From Peptococcaceae bacterium (GTDB lineage Bacteria; Bacillota; Desulfitobacteriia; Desulfitobacteriales; Syntrophobotulaceae), in the NCBI GenBank assembly GCA_012517475.1, contig JAAYUV010000066.1, positions 1 to 61,645 on the forward strand: a stretch of DNA of 61,645 nucleotides, given 5' to 3'. The translations under genes were made by a program, and so were the position numbers. Position 1 is the stretch's first letter. The number at the start of each line of letters is the position of its first letter. A model generated the notes under the pieces. It did not search any database. It worked only from the letters and a program-made list of their open reading frames with translations, and was not told where the DNA came from. Shown here piece after piece: positions 31,958-41,963 of this stretch.

Positions 31958-32629
31958 ATGAATACGTTTGATATCGTTGTTCTCATCCTGATTCTGGCCG
32001 GCGGGATTGCAGGGTTTCAAAAAGGACTCATTATGGGTCTGTCAAGACTTGTCGGAAAGATTGCGGCAATTGTTGTTGCAGTTGTATTTCATCAACAGTT
32101 TCTCAAAACAATCGAGCCGGTTTTGGGATTAAAGAAAATAATAGAACCAAAAATTTCGGGCTTTCTTGCAAAAATTGTTGAAAGCAAGCTGGCCGCATCA
32201 GGGGTTCCTGGGGGAACTACAAAAGCATTGGCCCAACCGGCTATTAACCAAGCTACTGTTGCTCTAACGGATTATGTATTAAAAATCGGTTCACTACTTC
32301 TACTTTTTATTTTAGTTTCCTTGATAATTAACTTCGTCATTAGTTTAATCATTTCTCCGGTGGCAAAATCCCTGAGTTTTGCCGATAGAGGGGGCGGCAT
32401 GATATTTGGGATATTAAGTACTTTAATTGGTGTTTGTCTTTTTGTCGGGCTCGTCGCTCCTCTTTTGACAAAAGGAAATGTGGGATTATTTAAGATCAGC
32501 AACTCTATTCTTTATCCGTGGTTGATGGAGGGATACGATTTTATTCTGTTCGGAATTAAAGCTTATGCCGGAGATGTTCTGAAAAACCCTTTAGAAGGGA
32601 TTCCGTTATTTAAAGGAATGCAGGTATAG
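31958..32629 (+). CDS. cvpA: CvpA family membrane protein
   Basis: 223 residues with four hydrophobic segments, the N-terminal FDIVVLILILAGGIAGFQKG typical of CvpA/colicin V production proteins, and a middle segment VSLIINFVISLI. The true start is the ATG at 31958 (AGAGGAGG upstream); the longer frame runs through tRNA-Sec. Its role in the envelope is poorly defined. Confidence 0.85.
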   Translation: MNTFDIVVLILILAGGIAGFQKGLIMGLSRLVGKIAAIVVAVVFHQQFLKTIEPVLGLKKIIEPKISGFLAKIVESKLAASGVPGGTTKALAQPAINQATVALTDYVLKIGSLLLLFILVSLIINFVISLIISPVAKSLSFADRGGGMIFGILSTLIGVCLFVGLVAPLLTKGNVGLFKISNSILYPWLMEGYDFILFGIKAYAGDVLKNPLEGIPLFKGMQV

Positions 32630-32729
32630 CACCTCTTTGGTAATATTCAATATCAAGAATTCATTGTCGTAAAGCAAATAAGTGATACGAGTGATGTCTC
32701 AAAGCTTTTCTTGGAGGGTGAGAAAATCA

Positions 32730-32930
32730 ATGAAATTGAATGTTGGTGATATCGTACGGTTACGAAAAACTCATCCTTGCGGAAATGCTGATTTTAAAAT
32801 CATGAGAACAGGAATGGATTTTCGAATCGAGTGTATACGATGCGGTCATCAAACCTGGATTACGCGGGTAAAACTGGAGAGAAATATCAAAACCATCTTA
32901 CATTCCGAAGAAAGTAATAACCAAGAATAG
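32730..32930 (+). CDS. DUF951 family protein
   Basis: 66 residues with KLNVGDIVRLRKTHPCG and ECIRCG, giving a likely zinc-binding pair. DUF951 proteins are usually found just before rpsF in Firmicutes, as here. Start chosen at 32730 behind GGAGGGTGAG. Function unknown. Confidence 0.88.
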   Translation: MKLNVGDIVRLRKTHPCGNADFKIMRTGMDFRIECIRCGHQTWITRVKLERNIKTILHSEESNNQE

Positions 32931-33048
32931 ATATCGGCAAAACATTGCATAAATAATAACTTAATGGTATAATAATTTGCCGTAATAAAAATATTTCCCT
33001 GCTCTACACGTGGATGTAGGGCCATATAGACCGAGGGGAGGTGCAGTA

Positions 33049-33333
33049 ATGCAAGCGTACGAAGTAATGTACATTATCAGACCGGATCTCGAAGAAGAAG
33101 CCGTCAAAGCGAATGTAGACAAGTTCGCTGAAGTTGTTAATGCCAATGGTGGCGCTGACTTAAAAGTTGACATCTGGGGCAAAAGACGTCTGGCTTACGA
33201 GGTTAACAAGTTTAATGAAGGATTCTATGTCCTGATGAACTTTAACGGTGAAGCTCGTACGGTTGAGGAACTGGAAAGGCTGATGAAGATTTCAGATGCC
33301 GTTATCCGATTCCTGACAACCAAGAAAGAATAA
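33049..33333 (+). CDS. rpsF: 30S ribosomal protein S6
   Basis: 94 residues with [11 protein letters not shown] and the RNA-contact region [10 protein letters not shown]. The start follows GGGGAGGTG. First gene of rpsF-ssb-rpsR. Confidence 0.97.
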   Translation: MQAYEVMYIIRPDLEEEAVKANVDKFAEVVNANGGADLKVDIWGKRRLAYEVNKFNEGFYVLMNFNGEARTVEELERLMKISDAVIRFLTTKKE

Positions 33334-33352
33334 AAATAGCGGAGGAGTTAAG

Positions 33353-33760
33353 GTGTTAAATCGTGTTGTGTTAATAGGGCGATTGACAAAAGACCCTGAA
33401 CTGCGCTATACGCCGAATGGTGTTGCTGTAGCATCGTTTACTTTAGCCGTCGACCGGACTTATAAAAATGCTCAGGGCGAGAGGGAAACAGATTTTATTC
33501 CCTGTGTTGTTTTCAGGCAGTTAGCTGAACTATGTGCCAATTACTTAGCAAAAGGAAGACTGGCTGCTGTTGACGGGAGAATTCAAGTTCGCTCTTTTGA
33601 AGGGCAGGACGGTCAGAGAAGATGGGTCACTGAGGTATTAGGTGAAAATGTTCGATTTTTAAGCCCGAAGGATAACAATAATACGAGTTCTTCCGCAGGT
33701 TCTGATGATTTTGGGTCATTTGCCCATGAAGTAAGTCTTGATGACGATATCCCATTTTAG
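33353..33760 (+). CDS. ssb: Single-stranded DNA-binding protein
   Basis: 135 residues: OB fold ([28 protein letters not shown]) and the acidic tail DDDIPF that recruits partner proteins. GTG start. It lies between rpsF and rpsR as in most Firmicutes. Confidence 0.97.
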   Translation: MLNRVVLIGRLTKDPELRYTPNGVAVASFTLAVDRTYKNAQGERETDFIPCVVFRQLAELCANYLAKGRLAAVDGRIQVRSFEGQDGQRRWVTEVLGENVRFLSPKDNNNTSSSAGSDDFGSFAHEVSLDDDIPF

Positions 33761-33780
33761 GCTGAAGGGAGGAGCGTTCC

Positions 33781-34026
33781 ATGGCTAACGCTGCCGTTAA
33801 AAAAGAACGCGGACGCCGTCCACGTAAAAGAGTGTGCAGTTTTTGTGTAGATAAAGTCGATAGCATCGATTACAAGGACACAGCAAAATTGCGCAAATAT
33901 ATAACGGAAAGAGGCAAAATTTTGCCTAGAAGAATTTCCGGAAATTGTGCCAAACATCAAAGACAAGTTACAATTGCAGTGAAACGGGCTCGCAGCATCG
34001 CGTTGCTGCCCTACATGATTGAGTAG
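33781..34026 (+). CDS. rpsR: 30S ribosomal protein S18
   Basis: 81 basic residues with the S18 signature [18 protein letters not shown] and [16 protein letters not shown] near the N-terminus. A terminator follows directly. Confidence 0.97.
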   Translation: MANAAVKKERGRRPRKRVCSFCVDKVDSIDYKDTAKLRKYITERGKILPRRISGNCAKHQRQVTIAVKRARSIALLPYMIE

Positions 34027-34030
34027 AGAA

Positions 34031-34060
34031 AAGAGGGAGCATGTCTCCCTCTTATTTATT
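34031..34060 (+). terminator. Terminator after rpsR
   Basis: Perfect 9-bp stem AAGAGGGAG / CTCCCTCTT with a 5-nt loop, then AT-rich sequence with T-runs. Confidence 0.8.
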
Positions 34061-34167
34061 TATCAGCAGCTGCCGCAAGAAAGGGATAAAGTCAAAGAAG
34101 GAGTTTTGGGACGTTTTCTCGAACTCATTATGTATGATGTACCTTTTTTAAGGCAGGAGGTAGAATT

Positions 34168-34482
34168 GTGGAATCAGTTGCTGTTGATGTGGTAAAATGC
34201 TCAAAGGCGATTGAAGAACTGAAAGTGGAACTGCTGAAAGCCCAATGGCAAGTTCAACATGGTACTTTAAATGCTTCTGAGGTACAAATTTTGGATAGCA
34301 TGGCGAGCCTTGTAGGTTTAAGCTATTTGCTTACCCGAAGATTAGGTTTTGATTTTTCACGGTTGGACAGGGTATTATATAAACAAATGGCTCAATGGCA
34401 GAAAGAAGATTTTCTTAACCTTGAGTCAGAATGGGGAGATCTCAGTCTTTTACTAAACTATTTAGTTCCTGAAGAAGACTGA
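34168..34482 (+). CDS. MazG-like family protein
   Basis: 104 residues, all helical, with GTG start. The pattern ELLKAQ, LDSMASLVGLSYLL and the acidic end EWGDLSLLLNYL fits the small MazG-like family found between rpsR and the DUF2232 gene in related Clostridia. Nucleotide pyrophosphatase activity is possible but the full metal-binding EExxE pattern is not obvious. Confidence 0.65.
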   Translation: MESVAVDVVKCSKAIEELKVELLKAQWQVQHGTLNASEVQILDSMASLVGLSYLLTRRLGFDFSRLDRVLYKQMAQWQKEDFLNLESEWGDLSLLLNYLVPEED

Positions 34483-34498
34483 CACAGGAGTAATCTTC

Positions 34499-35449
34499 AT
34501 GTATATTAGTGATCGAAATGCACTACAATATGCTTCAAGGATGATTTTGGTTCTTGTTCCGTTTTTTTCGTCTTGGTTTAACACGTGGAGCTGGATTGTA
34601 GAAATACTTCTTCTTTTTGCCATCTTTATTCATTGCAGGGGTTCAGGGGTACGTTTAACGGCAATGCTTTTGGCTATAGGTTATTTGGCGGCTTTTATCC
34701 CGGCTGGGGGAGAGATTCTGGCACGAATCGGATTTACTCCTTGGGCAGGTATAGTATTCTTAGGTTTAAAAAACAGGGGAATGAGTACTTCGCACAGCAT
34801 GTTCTGGGGACTGGCCCTGGTTGCTCTCTTTAGTGCTTTGCCTGCTGCTCCCGTTGTTCAAGTTGCACTTCAGCCCAAAGCACTTGAGGTCGCGATTCGC
34901 GAAGTACTTGATTTTTATCAGCAGCAGGGATTTCTGTCCTCTTTGGAAAAACAAGGAATGTCCCCGGCTGAATTTGAAGGAGTACTGCGACTGGCAGTCC
35001 CAATCTATTATAAATTGCTGCCGGCTATTGCCGGGATTATTGGAATGTTGGAATTCGGAATTGCGTATTGGACCTATTCCTATTCCTTAAAGCGTGTTCA
35101 AAGAAACACTCCTTTTTATTTATGGCAATTGCCGTGGTATGCTGTATGGGTGGCCATTATCGGACTTGCCGCTTATTTAGGCGGAGGTTACCTCGGTAAA
35201 AGCATCATAGAAATAGCAGGATTGAATATCATGGCTATGACCGCTCCCGTTTCTATGATTATGGGTTTCTCGTGTGTATCATATTTTTTGAAGCATCCTA
35301 AAATGCCAAGAGTTTTTGCGATAGCCTTAATATTTGCAGTAGCTTTTTTTCCGTTCATTGTATTAGCGGGTTTGGTCATGACGGGGCTTTTCGATTTGGT
35401 TTTCAATTTTAGAAAGATTCCCGAAAAAATTGAGGGGGGAGAGCAGTGA
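34499..35449 (+). CDS. DUF2232 (YybS-like) membrane protein
   Basis: 316 residues with about eight hydrophobic segments, organised like a small-ligand transporter S component. DUF2232/YybS is regularly found immediately upstream of rplI, as here; rplI starts inside its stop codon. Function unknown. Confidence 0.8.
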   Translation: MYISDRNALQYASRMILVLVPFFSSWFNTWSWIVEILLLFAIFIHCRGSGVRLTAMLLAIGYLAAFIPAGGEILARIGFTPWAGIVFLGLKNRGMSTSHSMFWGLALVALFSALPAAPVVQVALQPKALEVAIREVLDFYQQQGFLSSLEKQGMSPAEFEGVLRLAVPIYYKLLPAIAGIIGMLEFGIAYWTYSYSLKRVQRNTPFYLWQLPWYAVWVAIIGLAAYLGGGYLGKSIIEIAGLNIMAMTAPVSMIMGFSCVSYFLKHPKMPRVFAIALIFAVAFFPFIVLAGLVMTGLFDLVFNFRKIPEKIEGGEQ

Positions 35450-35898
35450 AAGTAATACTGAAAGAAGATGTCAAAGCTTTGGGGAAAAAGGGAAAGGTAT
35501 GTGAGGTATCTGACGGTTACGCACGCAATTTCTTGATACCAAAAGGACTAGCTGTCGAGGCGACGCAGGGAAATGTTCAGGATCTGGCCCACAAGCAGAA
35601 ACAAGAGGAACAGCGAAAACAAAAGGAAAAACAGGCTGCCTTGGATCTTGCTGCCCAAATCGAGGGCATGGAAGTGATTTTGCGGGTAAAAGTCGGCGAA
35701 AAAGGAAGGCTTTTTGGTTCAGTAACCAATAAGGAAATTGCCGAGGTTTTAGAAAAAGAATATCGACTTAAAATAGACAAGAGAAAGATTGAGGTTAAAG
35801 AACCGATCAAAGCAATCGGGGAACATACCATTGTCGTCAAACTTCATCCTGAAGTTAGCGGTAACCTGAAAATTAAGGTAGAAGGGATTCACCAGTAA
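35446..35898 (+). CDS. rplI: 50S ribosomal protein L9
   Basis: 150 residues with MKVILKEDVKALGKKGKV and SDGYARNFLIPKGLA, then the long connecting helix rich in Lys/Gln/Glu and the C-terminal globular domain. GTG start overlapping the previous stop. Confidence 0.97.
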   Translation: MKVILKEDVKALGKKGKVCEVSDGYARNFLIPKGLAVEATQGNVQDLAHKQKQEEQRKQKEKQAALDLAAQIEGMEVILRVKVGEKGRLFGSVTNKEIAEVLEKEYRLKIDKRKIEVKEPIKAIGEHTIVVKLHPEVSGNLKIKVEGIHQ

Positions 35899-35917
35899 AT
35901 ATAAGGAAGTGACCCAA

Positions 35918-37822
35918 GTGAAAGGCTTTCTCAAGAGATTCCTTAATCAGATCGACCTGGAAGAAAATGAAGTAATCCAAGAAGAACAACTGAAGTTGGA
36001 AATTGATGCCTATTATATTATACTTTCAAACCTGTACGGTACAGATAAGCTCATACTCAAGGCCAGCAAATTAGAAGCCCTGGGCTTAATGCGTTCAGAA
36101 AACCTGGGAGAAAGAGTACTTGGTCTCCAGAAACTGACGCATGATGATCCTACCGATAAGCCCGTACCAAGTTTGGAAGAGATCCCTCCCCTTCTCCAAG
36201 AAATTGAAGAACATATTGCGGAGACTATTGCCAAACGCTCTGTAGAAGATAGATTAAATCAAGCCGTTGCAGAAAAAATGCAAGAACGGCATGAAGAATA
36301 TGTAAAAGAGATCAAAACCCAGGTACTGAAAGAAACCGGGGGGCCGGAAAATGCCCAGACTCTGAAGAAACTCGCGCTATTGGAAAAGATGAATGCAACC
36401 AAACCGGTTTCTTCAGCAATTGAAGTCCTAAGACCCCAGTCACCGGAAGAAATTATCGGTCAGGAGAAAGCGCTTCAGGCATTGCTGGCTAAATTGGCAA
36501 CGCCTTTTCCCCAGCATATCTTGATCTATGGCCCTCCGGGAGTCGGCAAGACCTCTGCGGCGAGAGTCGCTTTGGAAACAGTAAAAGGGTTTCCCGGTTC
36601 GCCGTTTCATAAGGATGCGCCATTCATTGAAGTGGATGGAACCACATTAAGATGGGATCCGAGGGATGTAACGAACCCGCTTCTTGGTTCGGTTCATGAT
36701 CCGATTTATCAGGGTGCAAAACGGGATCTGGCGGAAACCGGGATACCTGAGCCAAAGCTTGGGCTGGTCAACGATGCGCATACGGGTGTATTATTTATTG
36801 ATGAGATTGGAGAGATGGATCCAACTCTTCTTAATAAGCTTCTTAAAGTATTGGAAGATAAAAGAGTCTTTTTTGAATCGTCTTATTATGATCCGCATGA
36901 TCCACAAATTCCGCTCTATATCAAAAGGATTTTTGATGAAGGGGTTCCGGCTGACTTTGTATTAATCGGAGCTACCACGAGGGATCCTCAGGAATTAAAT
37001 CCGGCACTGAGGTCCCGCTGTGCCGAAGTCTATTTTGTTCCTTTAGAACCTGCTCAGATCATTCACATCGTAAAACAAGCAGCCAGAAAACTGGCAGTTC
37101 AAATCGAAGATCAGGTTCCGGAATTGATTAGTGAATATGTCATTGAGGGACGAAAGGCCAATAGTATTCTTTTAGATGCTTACGGTCTTGCCAGGTTTAA
37201 AAGCCCGGATGAAAATGAAGTGGTCATTTCTGTGGAAGATGTGCGGGAAGTTCTGCGTTCTGCCAGGCTGACACCATATATTCATAACAAAGTTACGCCT
37301 GGAAAAGATATTGGACGGATCTTAGGCTTGGGAGTTTCGGGATTTCTTGGATCTGTTCTGGAAATTGAAGTAAAAGTATTTTCCGGACTGGCAGGCAAGG
37401 GAAGTATCCGTTTTAATGAGACTGCCGGAACAATGGCCAGGGACGCAGTATTTAATGCCACAGCTGTTATCCGGAATTTAACAGGAGAAGATTTAAAAAA
37501 TTATGACCTTCATGTCAATGTGGTAGGCGGGGGAAGGATTGACGGCCCTTCGGCAGGACTTGCTGTAACTATGGCTATTTACAGCGCATTAAAAGAAAAA
37601 CCGCTAAAAAGGGATGTTGCAGTTACAGGCGAAATTTCCATTCAGGGAAAGGTAAAACCGGTCGGCGGGATTTACGAAAAAATATTTGGTGCAAAACAGG
37701 CGGGAGTTCAGACAGTGATCATCCCTGAAGAAAATCTGAGGGAAGTACCCTCCGGATTAAAAGGGATTGAGGTAATCGCTGTTGGCAATATAGAAGAAGC
37801 TCTAAAGATTGCACAAGCTTAA
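35918..37822 (+). CDS. Lon-family ATP-dependent protease (LonB/LonC type)
   Basis: About 634 residues, one polypeptide with a divergent helical N-terminal region (1-170), an AAA+ domain (Walker A GPPGVGKTS at 208-215 counted from the GTG at 35909, Walker B LFIDEIGEMD near 294-303) and a Lon protease domain with the Ser548-Lys591 dyad (DGPSAG, GGIYEK). It lacks the LAN substrate domain of classical LonA, and an insert follows Walker A. The GTG at 35918 has AAGGAAG at good distance; GTG at 35909 is too close to it. Position between rplI and dnaB is as in several Clostridia. LonB acts in the forespore of Bacillus; the role here is inferred. Confidence 0.88.
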   Translation: MKGFLKRFLNQIDLEENEVIQEEQLKLEIDAYYIILSNLYGTDKLILKASKLEALGLMRSENLGERVLGLQKLTHDDPTDKPVPSLEEIPPLLQEIEEHIAETIAKRSVEDRLNQAVAEKMQERHEEYVKEIKTQVLKETGGPENAQTLKKLALLEKMNATKPVSSAIEVLRPQSPEEIIGQEKALQALLAKLATPFPQHILIYGPPGVGKTSAARVALETVKGFPGSPFHKDAPFIEVDGTTLRWDPRDVTNPLLGSVHDPIYQGAKRDLAETGIPEPKLGLVNDAHTGVLFIDEIGEMDPTLLNKLLKVLEDKRVFFESSYYDPHDPQIPLYIKRIFDEGVPADFVLIGATTRDPQELNPALRSRCAEVYFVPLEPAQIIHIVKQAARKLAVQIEDQVPELISEYVIEGRKANSILLDAYGLARFKSPDENEVVISVEDVREVLRSARLTPYIHNKVTPGKDIGRILGLGVSGFLGSVLEIEVKVFSGLAGKGSIRFNETAGTMARDAVFNATAVIRNLTGEDLKNYDLHVNVVGGGRIDGPSAGLAVTMAIYSALKEKPLKRDVAVTGEISIQGKVKPVGGIYEKIFGAKQAGVQTVIIPEENLREVPSGLKGIEVIAVGNIEEALKIAQA

Positions 37823-37845
37823 GAACAGAAACGAGGAGAAAACAG

Positions 37846-39180
37846 ATGGAACTTCCTAAAGTTCCTCCCCATAATTTAGAGGCAGAACAGGCCGTTTTGG
37901 GGGCACTCATGCTCGATCCCCAGAAAGCCAGTACCGTTTTTGAAATCCTGGTGCCGGAAGATTTTTATCGGGATACCCATAAAAATATTTATCTGGCGAT
38001 ACGGGACATTTTTGAACGCGGGGATCCTGTTGATCTGGTTACTGTAGCCGAGAACTTAAGGCAGACCGGAAGGCTGGAGAGTGTCGGCGGGATTGGAACA
38101 GTATCTCAGATTGCGGCATCTGTTCCTTCCGCAGCCAATGTGGAGTATTATGCCAGGATCGTAGCCGAAAAGGCACTTCTCAGACAACTTATCCGGATGG
38201 CAGGATATATCGGAGAAAAGGGCTATGAAGCCGGTGAAGAAGCCTTAAGCCTTCTGGAAGAAGCAGAAAGGCTTATCTTAGATATTTCTCAAAGAAAAAC
38301 AAAGGAAGGATTTGTGACGATCCGCACAATTCTTCTGAAGACATTTGACAAAATCGAGTATCTTTATTCCAATAAGGGAAATCTTACAGGGGTACCTACT
38401 TATTTTAAAGAGCTTGATCGGATTACATCGGGCTGGCAGCCCTCAGACTTAGTTATTATCGCTGCCAGGCCATCAATGGGAAAAACCGCGCTAGTATTAA
38501 ATATGGCACAAAATGCAGCTGTCAAGGGGGGAATACCGGTTGCCTTATTCAGTTTGGAGATGTCCAAAGAGCAGCTGGTTCAAAGAATTCTGTGCTCAGA
38601 AGCGATGGTTGATCAACAGAGGGTAAGAACCGGTGAACTTCTGGATTCTGATTGGCCCAAATTAACCCAGGCAGTGGCCCCGCTCTCGGAAGCACCGATT
38701 TATATTGATGATACGGTTGGAATTTCCTTAGCAGAATTGCGTTCTAAAGCAAGACGGCTGAAAATGGAGCAAGGGTTAGGGTTGATCATTATTGATTATC
38801 TTCAGTTAATGACTGTAGGCAGAAGGATGGAGAGCAGGCAGCAAGAGGTTGCTCAGATTTCCAGAGGATTGAAAGGGGTCGCCCGTGAGCTTGCAGTGCC
38901 GGTAATTGCTATTTCTCAGCTCAACCGCGGTGTGGAACAGCGGCAGGACAAAAGGCCGATCATGTCCGATTTATTGGAATCTGGAGCAATTGAAGCGGAT
39001 GCCGATGTGATTTCTTTCATTTACCGGGACGAGTATTATCATCCGGAGTCAGAAAAGAAAGGAATTGCGGAGATTATTATCGCCAAGCACCGCAACGGAC
39101 CGGTAGGTACAGTGGAGTTAGGTTATCTCAAGGAATTTACCAAATTTGTAAATTTGGAAAGAAAACATAATCCTGCTTAA
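37846..39180 (+). CDS. dnaB: Replicative DNA helicase DnaB
   Basis: Hexameric 5'-3' helicase of the replication fork. It has 444 residues: N-terminal helical domain starting VPPHNLEAEQAVLGALM, RecA-like ATPase domain with Walker A ARPSMGKTA, Walker B IIIDYLQLM and the arginine-finger region. No intein is present. Confidence 0.97.
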   Translation: MELPKVPPHNLEAEQAVLGALMLDPQKASTVFEILVPEDFYRDTHKNIYLAIRDIFERGDPVDLVTVAENLRQTGRLESVGGIGTVSQIAASVPSAANVEYYARIVAEKALLRQLIRMAGYIGEKGYEAGEEALSLLEEAERLILDISQRKTKEGFVTIRTILLKTFDKIEYLYSNKGNLTGVPTYFKELDRITSGWQPSDLVIIAARPSMGKTALVLNMAQNAAVKGGIPVALFSLEMSKEQLVQRILCSEAMVDQQRVRTGELLDSDWPKLTQAVAPLSEAPIYIDDTVGISLAELRSKARRLKMEQGLGLIIIDYLQLMTVGRRMESRQQEVAQISRGLKGVARELAVPVIAISQLNRGVEQRQDKRPIMSDLLESGAIEADADVISFIYRDEYYHPESEKKGIAEIIIAKHRNGPVGTVELGYLKEFTKFVNLERKHNPA

Positions 39181-39282
39181 TTTGACGGGGCAAAGCTGTG
39201 CAAAACCGGCCAATCCGGTTGGATAGAATCATAAAATTATGTTCATAATGAAGTTAACATTCAATGTTTCCTAAGATAAAGA

Positions 39283-39331
39283 AAAATATTCGAACATTAG
39301 AGGGTGAATTTTTTCTAATGTTCGGATTTTT
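39283..39331 (+). promoter_or_regulatory. PurR-type operator (two inverted PurBoxes) before purA
   Basis: Two arms form an inverted repeat: CGAACATTAGA at 39291-39301 and TCTAATGTTCG at 39313-39323. Each is flanked on the outside by A/T runs, so the right arm read on the minus strand gives AAAAATCCGAACATTA, matching the PurBox consensus (AWWWCCGAACWWT). A pair of inverted PurBoxes a short distance apart is the binding unit of Bacillus PurR. It lies directly upstream of the purA -35 box. Confidence 0.85.
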
Positions 39332-39332
39332 A

Positions 39333-39362
39333 TTGACAAACAGGTCTATTGATTGATACTAT
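39333..39362 (+). promoter_or_regulatory. Promoter of purA
   Basis: TTGACA (39333-39338) with TACTAT (39357-39362) at 18 bp, just after the PurBoxes, so PurR bound there would block or bend the promoter. Confidence 0.7.
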
Positions 39363-39406
39363 TAAAATGTTTGGCTTGAGCCAAGGACTGAAATGGGGGA
39401 ATTACG

Positions 39407-40690
39407 ATGGCTGCTGTTGTACTGATAGGAGCACAATGGGGAGATGAAGGAAAAGGGAAGATTACGGATTTTCTTGCTGAAAAGGCGGATATGGTTGTTC
39501 GCTATCAGGGGGGAAATAATGCCGGTCATACCGTAGTTATTAATGAGGAGACCTATAAACTCCATCTTATCCCTTCCGGAATTTTTTACCCGGAAAAAAC
39601 TTGTGTAATAGGAAACGGGCTTGTCATAGATCCGAAGGTGCTCATTGAAGAGCTTGACTACCTGGAGGGCAGGGGAGTAAGCACCAAAAACCTACGTATT
39701 AGCAGCAATGCCCATGTAATTATGCCTTATCATAGACTTCTTGATGTCCTGGAAGAGGAATTTAAGGGAGAACAAAAAATTGGTACAACCAAAAGAGGAA
39801 TAGGACCTGCTTATAAGGATAAGGCTTCCCGTACCGGAATAAGGTTCTCTGACTTTTTAGATCCGGACGAGCTGGCTAAAAAGCTTGCTTATAATCTAAA
39901 GGAAAAGAATCTGATTATCAGCAAAATTTATGGGCAGCAGGAATTAAACTATGAGGATATTTTACAGGAATACTTGGGATATGCGGAAAGAGTCAGACCA
40001 TACGTCACCGATGCTTCTTTGGAAGTAAATACGTATCTTGATCATGGCAGCAAAGTGTTATTTGAAGGCGCTCAGGGAACTCTCCTTGATCTCGATCATG
40101 GCACATATCCTTATGTCACTTCATCCAACCCGGTAGCAGGAGCTGCCTGCATTGGAGCCGGTGTCGGGCCAACCCGAATCTCAAAAGTTGTTGGGGTTGT
40201 CAAATCTTACACTACCCGGGTCGGTGAAGGCCCGTTTCCTACGGAATTGTCCTGTGAGACAGGCGAGCTAATCCGCACCCGCGGGGGAGAATTCGGGACT
40301 ACTACAGGAAGACCCCGCCGCTGCGGCTGGTTTGATGCGGTAATTGTACGTTATGCGGTACGGATTAGCGGCATTTCCGATTTTGCCTTAACCAAACTGG
40401 ATGTTTTGACCGGAATGGAAACCCTTAAGATTTGTACCGGCTACCGCTATAAAGGTGAACTTTTAACCGAGTTTCCTCAAAGCCTTAAAACTTTGGCAGA
40501 ATGTGAAGGAGTTTATGAGGAATTCCCCGGTTGGCAAAAAGATCTTACCGGGATAAGCCGTTATGAAGATTTGCCGGTTGAAGCCCGAAGATATGTAGAA
40601 AGGATTGAGGAGTTAACGAAAGTTCCTGTAACCCTTTTAGCTGTCGGACCGGGCCGGACCCAGACCATTATCCGCGGGTCAATATTCTAG
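39407..40690 (+). CDS. purA: Adenylosuccinate synthetase
   Basis: First step from IMP to AMP, using GTP and aspartate. The 427 residues include [11 protein letters not shown] (P-loop), the IMP loop with [20 protein letters not shown], and the C-terminal TKLDVLTG base-recognition motif. Start behind GGGGGAATT. Probably controlled by PurR through the upstream boxes. Confidence 0.98.
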   Translation: MAAVVLIGAQWGDEGKGKITDFLAEKADMVVRYQGGNNAGHTVVINEETYKLHLIPSGIFYPEKTCVIGNGLVIDPKVLIEELDYLEGRGVSTKNLRISSNAHVIMPYHRLLDVLEEEFKGEQKIGTTKRGIGPAYKDKASRTGIRFSDFLDPDELAKKLAYNLKEKNLIISKIYGQQELNYEDILQEYLGYAERVRPYVTDASLEVNTYLDHGSKVLFEGAQGTLLDLDHGTYPYVTSSNPVAGAACIGAGVGPTRISKVVGVVKSYTTRVGEGPFPTELSCETGELIRTRGGEFGTTTGRPRRCGWFDAVIVRYAVRISGISDFALTKLDVLTGMETLKICTGYRYKGELLTEFPQSLKTLAECEGVYEEFPGWQKDLTGISRYEDLPVEARRYVERIEELTKVPVTLLAVGPGRTQTIIRGSIF

Positions 40691-40798
40691 TTCTACATGA
40701 AACAATCTCGTACAAAAGTTGAATAATGATGCTGAATGCGCTTCAATTTCCAAGTGTGAAAGCCGTTGATACATTAAAAAGAAGTATTGAAGTCAAAG

Positions 40799-40840
40799 AA
40801 AATGCTGAACTTTCTTAACCAAGAAAGTTCAGCATTTTTT
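40799..40840. terminator. Bidirectional terminator between purA and panB
   Basis: A long perfect hairpin (about 16-17 bp, AATGCTGAACTTTCTT and its complement, loop AACC) with A-run before and T-run after, between two converging genes. Confidence 0.92.
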
Positions 40841-40874
40841 GATGGACAAATTCAAATGTTGGCAGTGATAAGGT

Positions 40875-41711
40875 TCACTCCCTGCCTCCGTAAAGAGTCT
40901 TTAATTCCTCTTCTTTCATCGTGAAACTGTGGTCGTCATCAGGGAAAAGTTCATTTCTTACTTCGTTTACATATGACTGTAAGGCTTCAGTAATCTGGGT
41001 ATTCACATTTGTATATGGTTTTACGAATTTGGCTACACGCTCTACCCCATAAGTGAGAATGTCATGGTATACAAGCACTTGGCCATCGGTATGAACGCCT
41101 GCTCCAATTCCTATGGTAGGAATCGACAGCGAAGCTGATATTTCCTTGGCAAGCTGTTTTGGAATACATTCAAGTACAAGAGAAAACGCGCCCGCTTCCT
41201 GACATCGTTTTGCATCCTCGATCAAAGTCCTGGCAGCTTCAGCATCCTGCCCCTGAACTTTATAACCGCCAAGGACTGCAGCTGACTGCGGCGTAAGCCC
41301 TAAATGGGCCACAACAGGGATACCGGCTTTTACAAGTGCTTCTATTTGGGAAAGCACGCCATCTGCCCCCTCCACTTTTAAAGCATGGGCTCCAGTTTCC
41401 TGGATTAGCCTTGCGCCATTTAACAGTGTATCCCTTATTGAAAGATGATAGCTCATAAATGGCATATCCACTACGATGAAAGTGCTGCGAGCCCCGCGCT
41501 TTACGGCTTTGGCGTGATGAATCATATCTTCTACTGTAACATAGATGGTTGAATCATAGCCCAGCACAACATTGCCAAGGGAATCACCGACAAGAATCAT
41601 GTCTGCATTAGCTTGCTCCACTAGTTTGGCCGATGGATAATCATAGGCGGTAACCATCACAATCTTATGTCCCTGGTCTTTCATTTTCAAGAAGTCTTTT
41701 GTTGTTTTCAT
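40875..41711 (-). CDS. panB: 3-methyl-2-oxobutanoate hydroxymethyltransferase
   Basis: Ketopantoate formation for pantothenate/CoA. The 278 residues from MKTTKDFL contain [32 protein letters not shown] and [19 protein letters not shown] lies before the start at 41711; the longer frame reads through the upstream hairpin and is not likely. panC and panD are not next to it. Confidence 0.96.
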   Translation of the reverse strand: MKTTKDFLKMKDQGHKIVMVTAYDYPSAKLVEQANADMILVGDSLGNVVLGYDSTIYVTVEDMIHHAKAVKRGARSTFIVVDMPFMSYHLSIRDTLLNGARLIQETGAHALKVEGADGVLSQIEALVKAGIPVVAHLGLTPQSAAVLGGYKVQGQDAEAARTLIEDAKRCQEAGAFSLVLECIPKQLAKEISASLSIPTIGIGAGVHTDGQVLVYHDILTYGVERVAKFVKPYTNVNTQITEALQSYVNEVRNELFPDDDHSFTMKEEELKTLYGGRE

Positions 41712-41761
41712 TATTTCATCATCCTCCTTTTTTAGAAGAGGTGATAAAACACTATTCATAT

Positions 41762-41792
41762 AAAAAAGATCCTTAGCCAGAAGGATCTTTTT
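41762..41792 (-). terminator. Terminator between the NhaD-type gene and panB
   Basis: Hairpin AAAAGATCCTT / AAGGATCTTTT with a short loop and T-run on the minus strand. It ends the antiporter gene, or could act as an attenuator before panB. Confidence 0.75.
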
Positions 41793-41963
41793 CAAACAAA
41801 TAAATGTTTCATCCCTCTGTCCCAGTCCTGTAAAGGATCTAGGCAGAACCATATTAATCAATAAGGTTCATGAAAAGGTACAGTTCTTTACGATACTGCC
41901 CAAAGTAATTATAGCAAACTGTATGAAATTTGGCTACAATTGATGGAATCCCCATTCCATATG

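Noticed and set aside
40728-40820. 30-codon ORF before the purA terminator
   Set aside because: No ribosome site, and the 3' end is the terminator stem itself.
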